Position numbers and translations under genes: made by a program. 64,000 bases of DNA, from assembly GCA_025504975.1 (NCBI GenBank), contig JANUWI010000004.1, positions 1,550,001 through 1,614,000 of the forward strand, given 5' to 3'. The DNA comes from Plenodomus lindquistii. Lineage: Eukaryota; Ascomycota; Dothideomycetes; Pleosporales; Leptosphaeriaceae. Shown in pieces: positions 1 to 12,900 of the stretch; the first letter of the stretch is position 1, and every line of letters starts with the position of its first letter. The notes beneath the pieces were generated by a model, which had not been told where the DNA came from, ran no database searches, and saw nothing but the letters and a program-made list of their open reading frames with translations.

Positions 1-3000
1 TAATATAAAAAAGGCTTTTTTAGTAACTTAGAATAAAATAAGTAGTTTAGCATTAGTAGTTAATATTATTACTATATTCTATTTATTTACTTTTTAAATA
101 ATAAGCCTATTATATAACTTAATTATATAGCTTTATAAACTTTTTCTATTTTATATATTATTAGTAAAAAAGGCGTTGCTTACAATTTAAAAGCGTAAAC
201 TACCTCTAAATTATAATATAGTTAATTTAGTATTCTAAAGGTATATTAAAACTTAGTTTATAGCTTTATAATATTTATAGCTAGAATTAGTAAAGTACTT
301 TACTAGTAATAATATAGTAAATAAAATATCTAGTTACGTAGTAACTATAATAAAAAAAAGTAATCTAATTTTTTATTAGTATTTATTAACGTCTGCGTAG
401 CTTACTAGGCTATTATATAGTAATAGCTTAGTAGCTACTATTAGAGTATTATAAGCTACTTTTTAAATATTAATTAGTTAACTAATTTTATTATAGTAGA
501 AGGCCTAGAAAAGTTAGATTTAGCGTAAAGTTTAGTTATAAATTATCTCTATTTTATAAAACTATTATAGGTTATACCCTTTAGTAATTATATACTACTT
601 TTTTAACTACTTTATTACTTTAGTAGCTTACTAGTTCTATTCTATAGAATAAGCTATAATAATATTTTTAACGTAGAAAAAAATAATAATACTACTTTTA
701 ATAAAGCAGTATAGTTTATATAATATAGCTTTAAAACTAAACTTCTATAGAGTTACTATAAACTTTTTCTACTATAGTAGTAGTAAAACTCTAAAGCTAT
801 ATAATACCTTATTTACTTATAGAATTATACTAGCTTTCTAATAACCTTTTAGTATATATATATAGATAATTTAGTCTATTACTACGTATATAAACACGTT
901 TATAACGTTAAATTATTTAAGCTCTAGTCTATACTAGGCTATAATTACTATTAGTATTCTAAATAAATAGCTAGCTAGTATAGCTATATAGATATTTTAT
1001 AAAATAATATTTTTTTATTAATTTTTTTAAACTACTAATTGCGTTTTACACTTAAAAAAATTATAGTTTTTATCTAGCTTGTACGTATAGACTTATATAT
1101 AATTAAAAATCTATTATTCTATTAGTCTAGTAGTTTTAATTAGAACTTTAGTCTATAAATCTATCTAAATATAGCTTAAAAAATAGTTAAATCTAGCTTA
1201 TTTAAATTTAGCGCCTAGTAGATAATTCTTAAGCTTGCTTTTATATATAAAAGGAGGTAAAAGCTAGCTCTAATAGAGTTTTAAGCTTATAGTAAGTATT
1301 CTTTTTAATTAAACTTTATTAATAGTTTTTTCTCTAGTTATTTTTATAATACTTGTTTAGATTCCTGCTGTAAACGCTACTGCCTATAGAATTATATAGA
1401 ATAAAACTAATTATTTTTTAGAGTATATTCCTGCTATAAATTAGGTAAAAAAAGCTACTAGTAGTAAAGTTAGTAGTAGAGATAGGTAATAATCTCTAAT
1501 CTTTCTACTATTATAGTATTCTAGTAGATCTACTTTAGAATTCTATTTTAAAGCATCTTTAATAGTATTATTTTTATAGAATAATTTAGTTTCTAGTTTA
1601 TATACTAGTAAAAAGAGCTCTATAGTTTTTATAAGCGTAGTAATTTCTTCTAGTATACTATATATAAAATTATCTATTAAATCTTCTACTTTTCTATTAA
1701 ACGTTGTTTATTTATTAAAAGTAACGTTTTTAGTGCTAATAACTTTAGTAAAAAATAGAATCTATATTCTATAAATATTAGAGGATTAATAGTCTACTAG
1801 GTATTTTACCTAGGCTTTTAAATTAAAGCGTTATAAACGTGCTTTACTATAGTATATATTATTAGTTATAGTAAAAGCTTTATAGCTATACGTTTTAAAG
1901 TAAATAAAGTTTAGTTTGTATATTAAAATAACTATACTATTACTAAAAGCTATTTAAATAAAAAAGATTTTATATAGAGTTTTCTAGTTATTTACGTAGT
2001 TAGGTAATTAGTTATATAGGTAAATAGTAGTTTATATTATCTCTAGCTAAAGCTTTTATAAAAAATTAGTATTAAATTATATTACGCGCGTTTTTTTTTA
2101 TTTATACTCTCTAAGCGTTTAGCGCCTCTGTTCTATACTTATATATCTAGAGCTAAAGGCTTAATAATAATACTTTATAATAAAAAGTAGTACTATATCT
2201 CTAGCTTAACTATTATAATTTTATTATCTACTTTAATAATGTTTATAGTAATATTAAAATAGTTTTTAAAAAAAAAATAAAGTTTAAAAGTAGTTTAATA
2301 ATAGACTTTATAGTTTTATTATTAGTAAAGTAGTAGTTCTATTATATTACTAAGTATCTATTAGTAATAAATATCTAGCTTTTTTTTTTAGTAATACTTT
2401 AGTACTTATATAAATAGAAATTAATAGCTAGTTTTTTTTCTAGTTTTTTATTATCTATATTTTATAGAGCCTATCTAATTTAGCGTTAGGCTTTAATTTA
2501 ACTATAGAAGTTATATTCTACTATAGTAATACTTTTTATTTATACTCTTTTAGCTTACTAAATAAAGTGCTCTATAGCTACTAGGCTAGAATACCTAAGT
2601 TTTTTATACTATATAAGTACTAGAGCTATCTAAACTTATTTTAAAGTCTATAATATTACTTTATATATATAGTAAGCTATAGGTGCTAGAGTATAGTATT
2701 TAATTACCTATTATTTATATAGCTTCTATAGACTTCTAATAATAGTATTATTTAACTTCTATAAAATTATAGAGTTTACTTTTATATTCTACTATATCTT
2801 TTATTATTAGAGTAGTCTAAATAATACTAGATTATAAAGGAAGTTAGAGTAGATAGCTACGTTATAGAGCGTTATTATTATTATCTATTAACTATATTTT
2901 AGAAGTAGCTAGATAGAGCTATAGCCTCTAATCTAGACTTATATATTACTAGCCTATATATAGTCTAAAGGTCTAGATATATAATAGTTATATATACGCT

Positions 3001-4597
3001 AGAGATTTTTTATAATATAGTATATTATACCTAAATCTAGAATATATAAGTTTTAGAGTAGATAGTTACCTACTATAGTAAAAAAGCCTGCTTTAGTATT
3101 AAATATTACTAGAATATAATTTCTAGAACTTCTAACTTACGTAATTTAATAGCTATATAGTTAGTTTACTTTTAGAATTAAAGTATAAAATTATTTAATA
3201 GATAGAGTTTTAGTGCAGGGTTAGCTCTATAAATAGATTAGCTTTTAAAATTCTAGGTTATTTTACTATTTAAAAGTAATAAAGTTTTTTATTATTTTAT
3301 TTAGTATTTACTATTTAGGTACTTTCTTTTTATTTAGGTAAAAGTAGTTTTTAGTATTATATTTTTATTTATAAGCTAAGTATTTTACTCTAGGTATAGA
3401 TAACTCTATACGTTTTTTAGTCTAACGTTTTTATATAGTACTGCGTTAATTTTAGAGTCTGCTTTATTTATTAGGTAAAGTATTTTTAATAGTAGAGGCG
3501 TTTTTTATACTATTCTAGTAGAGATTATTTTTAGTAGTAAAGGTATTATTATAAGCTATAAAGCTTACTTTACTTTTTACTTTTAATAGAAAGTTTAATA
3601 TTATATATTTTTAGAAGCGTTTTATTATTTTTTTTATTATACTAAAAGTATTATATCTATTATTATAGAACTAAGCTATTTATATTAGAGCTTATTTATT
3701 AACTACTACTAGAAAGTTTTGAATAACTACTAATAGTTATATTACTTTAGAGATAGAGTATTTTTCTATTTTTATAGCTGCCTAATTATATTTAGCTAGC
3801 TATGTATTCTATTATACTAGGCTTTTTATCTACTTAAAAGTATTATTATACTAGTTTTAGGCTTACTTTTATTTAAAAGCCTTATTAATACTAACTATAT
3901 CTTTTAGTTACTTAAACAATTTTTAGGTTAATAACTCTAGTAGGTAGTAGGTTTATAAAAGGTGCAGTATTAGAGTTAATTATATAAATATAATAACTTA
4001 CTAGAGGCCTAACTACTTTTATTTATACTTATAATACTAGAATTTATATTAATTAGCTATAATTTTATAGTATTTAAAATTCTTTTTATAGGCTCTAAAG
4101 CCTAATTAGAATAGATTACTTAGGTAAAAGAGAACTTTAATATTTACTTCTAGCGTATAGTTAGAGGCTAATAGTGTTTATAGAGTAGTTAGCTCTAGGT
4201 AAAGAGCTAAAAAGGTCTCTAGATTAATTTTATTCTACACTCTATACGTAATTACTTATAATTAGAGTTAAAAGTACTATCTAGTATAGTTAGTAAAATC
4301 CTATAGAATAACTATAGAATTATAAGTTAATAAAAACGCTATAATAGAACGCGTCTGCAATACTAGAGGTATAGATAGCTAAAATAATAGTTAGTAGTAA
4401 AACTTTTAATTATTAAATATATAGTATAATTAAAAGTGTATAAAATATTAATAAGTTTAATAATAATTAAAATAATTAATTATATATCTCTAAGTATTAT
4501 TTAGAAGGCTAGTTTTATTATATTAGCTATAAAGTGCGCTAGTGTACTCTATACCCTACTTATTTATTAGCTCTAGAATAACTCTATTAATCTAATA
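1..4597 (-). mobile_element. RIP-degraded Ty1/copia retrotransposon, same family as the young copy at 54175-59359
   Basis: This is a relic of a copia element, truncated by the window edge. Read along the plus strand it aligns almost without gaps to 54776-59359: position 380 matches about 55155, position 2100 matches about 56875 and position 3158 matches 57927. The relic therefore holds the RNase H end, RT, integrase, protease and gag in that order, read on the minus strand, and then its 5' LTR. Nearly every difference from the young copy is C to T or G to A, mostly at CpA/TpG, so all frames are filled with stops. It is inserted in a pogo-type element whose remainder begins at 4598. It cannot encode protein now, but it records the ancestral frame of the family. 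I see no separate gene in it. Confidence 0.9.
4411..4597 (-). repeat. 5' LTR of the RIPed copia relic
   Basis: The 187-bp segment aligns end to end with the 3' LTR of the young copia (54175-54361), also 187 bp, with changes almost entirely C to T or G to A. At positions where the two young LTRs differ, it follows the 54175-54361 type. The adjacent 4397-4410 matches the young primer-binding site after RIP-type changes. Confidence 0.85.
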
Positions 4598-5297
4598 ACT
4601 CTAGATAATAGTAATTTATTTATAATTATCTAGTTTAATAAAGTCTAGCTAATTATATTTTTTAAAGCTTATAATAATTTTTATTAACCTAATTATACAT
4701 ATTTAAAAGCTAGTTTTATTAAAGTTATAAATGTTATTATTCTAGATACTATACTTAGCTTTTATTTTATCTATAAATTTAAACTATACGCTAATAATCT
4801 CTAGATTCTTCTACTTTATTTTTTTTTTATTTAGTTAAAAGCTATTTTAAGCTTATTTAAACGTGTTATAAAGTATTTAGCCTAGTATTTACCTACTAGT
4901 ATTCTATTATATACCTCTAGTATTTTATTAGCTATATTTTCTACTTTATATAGCTAGAGCGTAAACTTTTATAAATTAAAATTAAAAATATATTAGATAA
5001 TTATATATGTTTTAGTAGTAGTAAGTTTCTAGTAATTAGATTAAATTTTATTGTATAGAGTAGTTCTATTAATTTAATTAGAAAGCTTTAAATAATTAAC
5101 TCTAAAAGCTATAGTAGCAGCCTATTAGCTTTAAAATTAGCTAGCTTTAAAAATAGAATAGGTAAATTTTAATTAGCTTTTAGCTTAAATTAATATTATA
5201 TTATATTATTAAAGCATATTATATAGAGTATAGTATTTATAATACTAAAGAAAAGTAGCTAGCTTAGTAGTATAGCTAGCTTAGTAGTAGAATATAT
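4598..5297 (-). mobile_element. pogo/Fot1-like DNA transposon, terminal fragment (copy 5), RIPed
   Basis: This 0.7-kb segment is homologous to 19923-20620 of pogo copy 1 in the same orientation and ends with the shared terminal inverted repeat (GAATATAT followed by TA at 5298-5299). The other end is missing because the copia relic at 1-4597 inserted here and the window starts inside that relic. The transposase relic reads on the minus strand and is full of stops. Confidence 0.8.
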
Positions 5298-7078
5298 TAT
5301 AGCTTTTATAACTTACTACTTTTATAGTACTAAAAGCTTTTTATAACTTTTAAATAGCTTAGTTTAATTTTTTAAAATAAAAAACTATATTTTTTTATAC
5401 TTTTAATTAGAAACTTTATTTACTTTTTTATATTAATAATATTCTAATTATATATTACTAAAATAATATTATATAAATTTACTAAATAGAAATAGTTTTT
5501 AAAATAAAATATTAAATAAAAAATAAAAAATTAATTAAATAGTTTTTCGAAATATAAATAATTAAAAATTAAATAAATTCTTTTTTTTACCTATCTATAA
5601 TAAATATATTAATAAAATTTTAAAAAAGTTTAGTATAGTAGACTCTACCTATTTTTTTAATACGCTGCTTCTAAGCTTTAAACTAGAAAAAAATACTAAA
5701 AAAGCTACTAAATAGTAGATTAAAAAGGATAAAAAAATAGTTAAATCTATTTTATATACTACTATAATAGTGCGCCTAGATATTATATTTACTACTTTTA
5801 AACTTTTATAATATTATACTAATTTTACTTTTTAGTACTTTAAAGCTATTTAGTAGATAATTCTATATCTCTACTAAATAAAGTATTATATAATATAGTA
5901 TAGCCTAGATAATTTAAAGTATATAATATATAGTAATACTTTTTTTTATAAATAATATTAAATTATAATATTTATACTAGAGCTATATAATTATACTCTA
6001 TAAAAAAGTAATTATATAATAAGTAGTTTATTAAATAACTATTATAATATTAATAACTAATACTAAGCTACTATTTTTTAAATATATTACTCAAAAGTTA
6101 ATATAGTTTTAAAAATCTCTCTAGAAGCTCTATATATCTATACCTAAGCTATATAAAATCTTCTATGATAATTAATAAATACTATAATTTATTATAAATA
6201 AAGAAAAATATATTACTATAAAGCTATAATATATTAATATATAGAATATATAGTTTAAATAAAAGTAAAAAAAAAATTCTTTATAATTAGCTACCTTTTT
6301 ATCAATAAAATACTAGTAGATAAACTTACTAAAAAAATTTTTAAATAATTTTTTAATACTTTTAATAATAATTTAAAACTATAAAATATAATAGCTAAAA
6401 TTATACTATTACTAAAGGAAAAAAAAGCTTATTTAATAATTTATATTTATATTTATATAATATAATATATCGACTAAAACCTATTTCTAAAAAATTTATA
6501 AGCTATATTTAGTAGCAGCGCTTAGAAAAAAAAGCTAGATCTACTATATTACTTTATTAATTAACTTACTAATTAACCTTTTAATATTTTTATATTATTA
6601 AAAAAAAACTAGCTTATTTACTAGTAGTAGAAGCTAGACTAAATATAAATTTTTTTTATTTAAATATTTTTAAAAGTAAATAAAGTTTATAGCGTAAACG
6701 TTTAAATTTATTTATATTTACTTTTATAATTTTAAAAGTAATAAATACTTTAGAGTAGTAGAGAGTAAAAGTAGAGCTATACTAGAATTAGTAAAGCTTA
6801 TTTAATTAATAAAATTATCTATTTATATAAATTAGTATAAGTATCTAAAAGCGTAAAGCTAGTAGCTTTTACTATAAATTTTATTATAGTTTTAGTAGTA
6901 TCTATTATTTTATATAAAAGTACTATATATATAGTTTCAATAAAAATTAGTATATTTTTTTATAAAATTACTATAATAGAACTACGTACTAGCTAGCGTA
7001 GTAGTAGTAGTAGTAGTAGTAGTATACTCTACTTTTTTTTTTCTTTTTTTTTAGAGGTGTAGAGGGAGAGAGGGTAGT
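5298..7078 (+). pseudogene. Copia K1: RIPed RT C-terminus and RNase H, plus 3' untranslated part
   Basis: Read on the plus strand with TAG/TAA taken as RIPed codons, 5530-6340 follows the end of a Ty1/copia polyprotein: the late RT region, the RNase H segment with the usual Ser-Asp/Thr-Glu-Ala style blocks, and finally ILVDKLTK at 6310-6333, the counterpart of the ADGLTK block that ends copia RNase H. Sequence from about 6400 to 7078 is non-coding, AT-rich, and shared with K2 in reverse orientation (about 39200-39900). A 27-bp GTA trinucleotide run lies at 6998-7024 and a purine-rich stretch at 7053-7075. The upstream part of pol is not in the window because pogo copy 5 interrupts it. Confidence 0.7.
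6998..7024. repeat. GTA microsatellite, nine units
   Basis: Nine perfect GTA units, directly before a T-rich run and a purine-rich run near the 3' end of copia K1. K2 carries a degenerate version at the equivalent place. Confidence 0.95.
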
Positions 7079-7795
7079 ATAAAATAAAAAAAGTAGAAAA
7101 ATTAAAAGAAATATATAACTTCCTAGAAAAAACAGTTTTAAAAGTTTTTTTACCTAAAAATTTAAATAAAGAAAGTAAAAAAGTATACTTTTTATATAAA
7201 TAACTACGTAAATATAGAAAAAGTATAAATATAAATAAAAGTAAAAATAAAAGTATAGTGCGCTAAACGCGTACTATAGTAATATAAATATAGATAGCTT
7301 TTTAAACTTTAAACTATATTAAAATAATATTAGTAGAAAACTTATGAATATAAAAAAGTTTTATATAGAAAAATATAAAAATATAGATATTAATAATAAC
7401 TATAGTATTAATAGATACTAGTTAAAATAGAAATTTAGCTAATAAATAATTTTACTAGATTGAGTTTTAGATAAACTATTTTTAATATACGCTATATAAT
7501 ATAATAGAACTTTTAGTTATACTAGATTTTATAGTATAGACGTTTTAATACTTTATAAAGTTTAATACTATTAATATTAAGTAATCTAATCTAGTATAAC
7601 TAGAGGGTATATTATATATATATAGTACTTAGCTAATACTATATCTACTTAATTTTAGAATTTTCTATAATACTTTTTTACTTCTACCTATATAATTCTA
7701 CGTAGTAAGGCTATATATATAGTACAATCTATTTCTAGCTAGTAATATAATAATCTATTTTCTAATTATTTCTAAATACCTATTTCTATAATAAA
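7079..7795 (+). repeat. Probable 3' LTR of copia K1
   Basis: This region recurs in reverse orientation at about 38465-39195 and partly at 43490-43753, and its last 190 bp recur at 37510-37695. The start is set just after the purine-rich tract 7053-7075, which would be the polypurine tract. The start is an inference; the repeated portion 7509-7795 is clear by eye. Confidence 0.5.
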
Positions 7796-7805
7796 AAATA
7801 ATTTT

Positions 7806-8425
7806 ATTACGTAAACTATATTATAGCTAGCTAGTTTATTTTTTATAGAATTTAAAAGTAAAAAGTTTTTACTTTTTTATATACTAAATATTACCTAATT
7901 ACGTCTAGTATAAAGCTAGCTAGAATTTTCTAAAATTGCTTACTAGATAAATAGAGTTATAGTTAGTTTAATAGAATTAGTATATATTTATCTAAGTTAC
8001 TAGTTTTTACTATTAACTAGTTTTTTTCTAGTATTTTTTAGTAAAATATTAGTATTATAAATTATAGGGATTATTCTAGCATTTAGATGTTAAAAGTAAT
8101 TAAAAGATTTAAAAATAGTATTAATTCTATAGTAACTATCTATATAAATAAAAGCTAATCTCTATATTTTATAGATATCTAGAATTTAAATAATTATTTT
8201 AATATTATTATTTATTTTTATAAGCTACTATAATTATTATTTTATTAATTACCTATTTAGAACTAGTTTCTAGATTCTATTTCTATTTAGACAGGAAGTT
8301 TTATATTTTATTATTATCTCTATTAAAACCTTTTTATACTATTATTTTATTTATATAATACTTGTTTTCTACTATATTTTCTATAGTAGTTATACTTTAA
8401 AGTCTATTATATTAGAAAAACTAAA
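7806..8425 (+). repeat. Dispersed repeat M, copy 1
   Basis: About 0.6 kb, matching 36945-37505 in the same orientation and 17590-18145 in reverse. It contains no readable protein relic that I recognise. It could be an LTR or a non-autonomous element. Ends are approximate. Confidence 0.6.
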
Positions 8426-8540
8426 GTATTTTAAATAATATAGTTAACTTTAAATCATTTTTTTATTCTTTTTTAATAATCTAGTCTATAATAAGTTTAA
8501 TATAATAGAAAATACAGAAAGTAGTATAAGTATTACTATT

Positions 8541-8957
8541 TATAACAGCTTAAGGATATAAAGTGCTAAAAGGCGTCTAAATTAGTTTAAAGGCATATAA
8601 AAGTGCGCGTAAATTAAAAAACTAAATAAATTATATTTTTATAGGCTTTATATAAAAGAATAAAAAAATTATATTTTTATAGTTCTATTAAAAAAGTAAG
8701 CTATATAGAGTAGAATTTAGTAGTAGTTCTAGGCCTTTATAGAGTTCTTTTTTTTCCTCTACTATATTAGCACGTAGGTAATAGTAAAATAAAATTTTTT
8801 ATAGAATCTAGACTAGATATAGTATAGAGGTAGTTTAGATAGAGGTTAGTATAGTTTTCTATTTTTAATAAACTTATCTAGAGAAAGATAAAAGTAGCTT
8901 ATAAAAAGGCTTCTATACCTAAAAGTTATTATTATAATAGAATATAGCTTTATTATA
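8541..8957 (-). repeat. 3' LTR of gypsy G1
   Basis: 417 bp, homologous to 15575-15991 and, on the other strand, to 19055-19471, 43754-44169 and 53296-53712. Preceded by target duplication CTATT. Confidence 0.9.
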
Positions 8958-9360
8958 TTAGTCTCTACTTTAAATTAAATAGTTTTATATCTAAGTATTC
9001 TCTATATAACCTCTATATAATATCTATTCTAGAATTATTATTTTATTAAAAAAAAATATAACTTTCTATTTACTATTTATTAATAATTATTATAACAACT
9101 ACTAAATCTAGCAGTTACTCTAGTAGAATATAATAATTTTTTAAATATTATAATTTTTTTTTTATTTTTTATACTTTATACTTTTATTATATATACTCTA
9201 TTACTACTTATTATTACTTTTAATACTAATACTAAATAGCTTTTATAAAAATATCTATTTCTATACCTCTAGGTGTATACTTTTTAGTTTATTAGGTTTT
9301 TTATTTACGCTCTATCTAGGCCTAGTTCTATAGTAAATTTAACTTTATATATTTATTTAA

Positions 9361-9930
9361 ATTAGTAGGTTTAAAAAAGTGTACTTATTATACATTTCTA
9401 AATAAAAAGTATAAACTAGTAAGTAACTATTTTTTTCTACTAGCTTAAAGGTTTTTCTAACTTTTTTAAATGCCTATGTATATAGAACTAGAATATAACT
9501 AAATTATAGTAGTATTTTATAATTTTAAAAGCTTTACTACGCAGGCTGTACTAGCTAATAAAAATAAAATAAAAAAGTTTAAAGCTAAACTAGTAGATAT
9601 AAAGGCTGTAGCTAGCTTAGCTATAAAAATATTAGCTTTTATAGTATAAATAGTAACTAAATAGGTTACTAGCTTTAGCGTAACTAATATAATACTAGTA
9701 AGCTACTATATATAATAGAAAAAGCTTTAAAACCTGTATAAAAAGGTTTTAGACTTACACTAGAAAATATAGCTTTTTCTAGTAGTAAAAAAAAACCTAG
9801 GCCTATTTATAGGCCTAATAGAAAGTTTTTAAAGTGTAAAAGCGCTAAAAACTCTAAATTAAATAAAGTATATAACGCCTCTAATAGTAAAATAGAAATT
9901 AAAAAGTTATAGTAGTAGATAAGTAAGTTC
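9361..9930 (+). pseudogene. Possible antisense gene relic inside gypsy G1, Cys-rich start
   Basis: On the strand opposite gag-pol, between the end of pol and the 3' LTR, one frame stays readable for about 190 codons. Its stops are nearly all TAG/TAA of the kind RIP makes from CAG, CGA or CAA. It begins with VGLKKCTYYT, where neighbouring Tyr codons could be former Cys codons, and continues as a Lys/Ala-rich, probably helical stretch around 9550-9660. I do not recognise the family; the pattern is loosely that of a short Cys cluster followed by a coiled coil. G2 is truncated and G3 leaves the window before this point, so no second copy is available for comparison here. Confidence 0.35.
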
Positions 9931-12900
9931 TAAAAAGCTTCTATACCTATTTATAATAGTTAGTTTACTAGGCTAAAAGTTTTATTAGTAAAAGCTATAT
10001 ACTAGTTTTATATATTAGCTATAATTTTTATATATTAATAATAAAAAAACTATTAAATTTATAAAATATAATTATCTACTAACTATAATATATTCTCTAC
10101 TTTTTTTTTCTATATCTAAAGCTATCTATATAGTGCCTAGAGAGGTTCTAAATAATTAAAATACTTTTAGTAAAAAATTTATAGTTTATAAAAAAAATTT
10201 ATAAAATTTAAAGCTAGATACTAGGTTAAGTCTAGATTATATTCTACCTAGCTAGCTTTATATTTTCGCTTATTTTAACTAAATTTACTAGTAAAATTTT
10301 TTTTAACTTTCTATTTTTCTACTTTTTATATAAAGGTAGCTAGCAGCTTTAAAGCCTTTTATTCTAGTAGAGGGTTATTAGAATTTTTAGAAAAAATATT
10401 AGATATAAATACGTTATATATTTTTAAGCCTAAAAAAAGTTTAAATCTATAAAAATACCGAATTTATTAAAAAACTTTAAAAAAACTTTTCTATAGTTTA
10501 GATAATTTTTAGCTAGGTTTTATAGTTACTAAGTTAGTAATAAAAAAATAAACTTTATCTCTAATTCTCTAGTTAATAGAATATTAATAGGCGTTAATAG
10601 TAGAATATATTTAGTTTTATACTTTTTCTATATTCTTTTTAGCTTATTTCTAAATACTATATATTTAAATAGCTAAATTATAAACTTTTTAGTAGTTAAA
10701 TTTTTTAATAGAATTAGCTACTTTTAAATAGTACTAGTTCTAGCTCTATTAGAGTTTAAAACTATATAAAAGCTAGTATAGAGCTATTTCTATTAACGCG
10801 TATAAAAATATTATCTAGATTTAGTCTATAAATAAAAAAAGTTTACTTTAGTTATTCTAGTAATATATTATAAATAGCTATAAATATTAGTTACTATATT
10901 TATTTATAATTTTAGTTTAGCTATTAGTTTATTTATAATAAATAGTAGAAAGTTATATTTTAATACCTATAATCTAATAGAATTTAGACTAGAATTAGAA
11001 AATAAACTAGGCGCTATAGTTAGAAATAATACTTTTAAAAATATATTTAAACTAGTATACCTATTATATAAATAGTTAAATAAAGTTTTAAGTATTTATT
11101 ATTTTATAGTATAGTATTATAATTATTTATTTAAAAAATTAATTAATAATTACTAGAATCTAATTATAGCTGTATTAGTTTTTAAAAAAAAATTTAAAGT
11201 CTATTATAAAATATTATATAAGTTTCTCTAGAATTAGTAAAAAATAGAGAAACTTTTAAATTTAGATTTATTTTAGATAGAATTTTTAGTAAGTAATATA
11301 GTTACGCACGTACTATTTATAAATAACTTCTATTCCTTTCTAGTAGTATTATTATATAAATAACTAGTAAATTATTATAGTACTAAAATAGGCTATTAAT
11401 ACTTAATTATATACTTTTTTAATAAGTTATATATAGAGTAGAGAGTCTAGAGAAACGCAAAAGTAGTTACTATAAAAAAGAAGTCTATTATCTATCTAAT
11501 ACTAAAAAAGTAGTAAAAAGCGTTTCTTTTTAAAAAACTATTAGTTCTCTTTTAATAGGGCTTCTATTAGTTCTAAAGAATCTAGTAATATTATTAAAGT
11601 TAGTTAAAAAAAAGTAATAGTTATTTATAGAAAAGACTCTAAATATTATTTTACTAATTTAGAGTTAATATAGCTATATAGCCTAGCTAGGTTAAAAATA
11701 ACTAAAAAGTAATTATTTTACTAGGCTACTTTAAAATTTTTTATATTTTATTTTTATTAACTAAAAATGTCTACGTGTTTATTACTTTTACCTAAAATAT
11801 ATTTAATTTAAAAGTTAAAAAAAGCTATAAACTTAGCCTAGTTAGTTTATTATTAATTTAAAACTTTTATACTTATAAAGTACTCTAAAAATTAATAATT
11901 AGTATATATTTAGATTTAGTGCTAAACTAAAATTAGTTTAGCTTTCTATTTTTTAAAAGTAGTAATAATAGTAAATAGTTTTTTATTATATATTTTCTAA
12001 TTAAGCTCTACTCTAGTAAGTATTTTACTATAGAAAGCTATAGAGTACTATTTACTATCTAAATATTTTTAAAATATAATTCTAGCTACTACTCTATTTA
12101 AAGTATTAGTTTCTAATTTTATATTATAATTAGAATTAAAGAAGTATAGAACTAGAATTACTAGAAGTAAAGACTTTAGCTTTTTAAAGCTATTTTAATA
12201 ATTTTTAGTCTATATAAATAGAGTTAAAAGACTCTATAGAGCTATTATTAGCTTAGCTATTTATAAAAATTAAGAAATAAATTATTTATAGAATCTAGTA
12301 AACTCTAGAAAAGATTTAATACCTATTATAGTAGTAAGTTAGACCTAGTTATAGAGTACTTCTATTTTTTCTAAATCTACCTCTATTTTTTTATTAGTTA
12401 GAATATATTCTAAATACTTAGTTTAAATAATATAAAATTTACTTTTTTTAATTACTACTTATAGTTCTACTTTTTATAGTTTTTCTAGAATAAGCTTAAC
12501 GTGTTATTAGTAGCTTTAAATACTTTTAATATAGATAAGAATATTATCTAAGTAGGTAATATAGAAACTATCTAAATAATCTATAAGTATATTATTTATA
12601 TACTTTTAATAGGTAGAGAGGCTATTATAAAGGCAAAAAAAAAGTACTTTATATTTATATAATCTATAGTAGGTATAGAAAATAGTATATTTTTTAGACT
12701 TTAAATCTATATAGATTTTATTAAAAGCTATTTAAATATTAAACTTAGTAAAGATTTTAGCCTTACTTAAATAAATTAGTAAGTTATCTATTTTTAGAAT
12801 TAGATAGGCGTTTTTTTAGGTAAGCAAGTTAAATTTATAGTAGTTAATATAGATATAAAGTAACTTATTAGATTTAGAAATATAAAAAATAAAAAAAATA

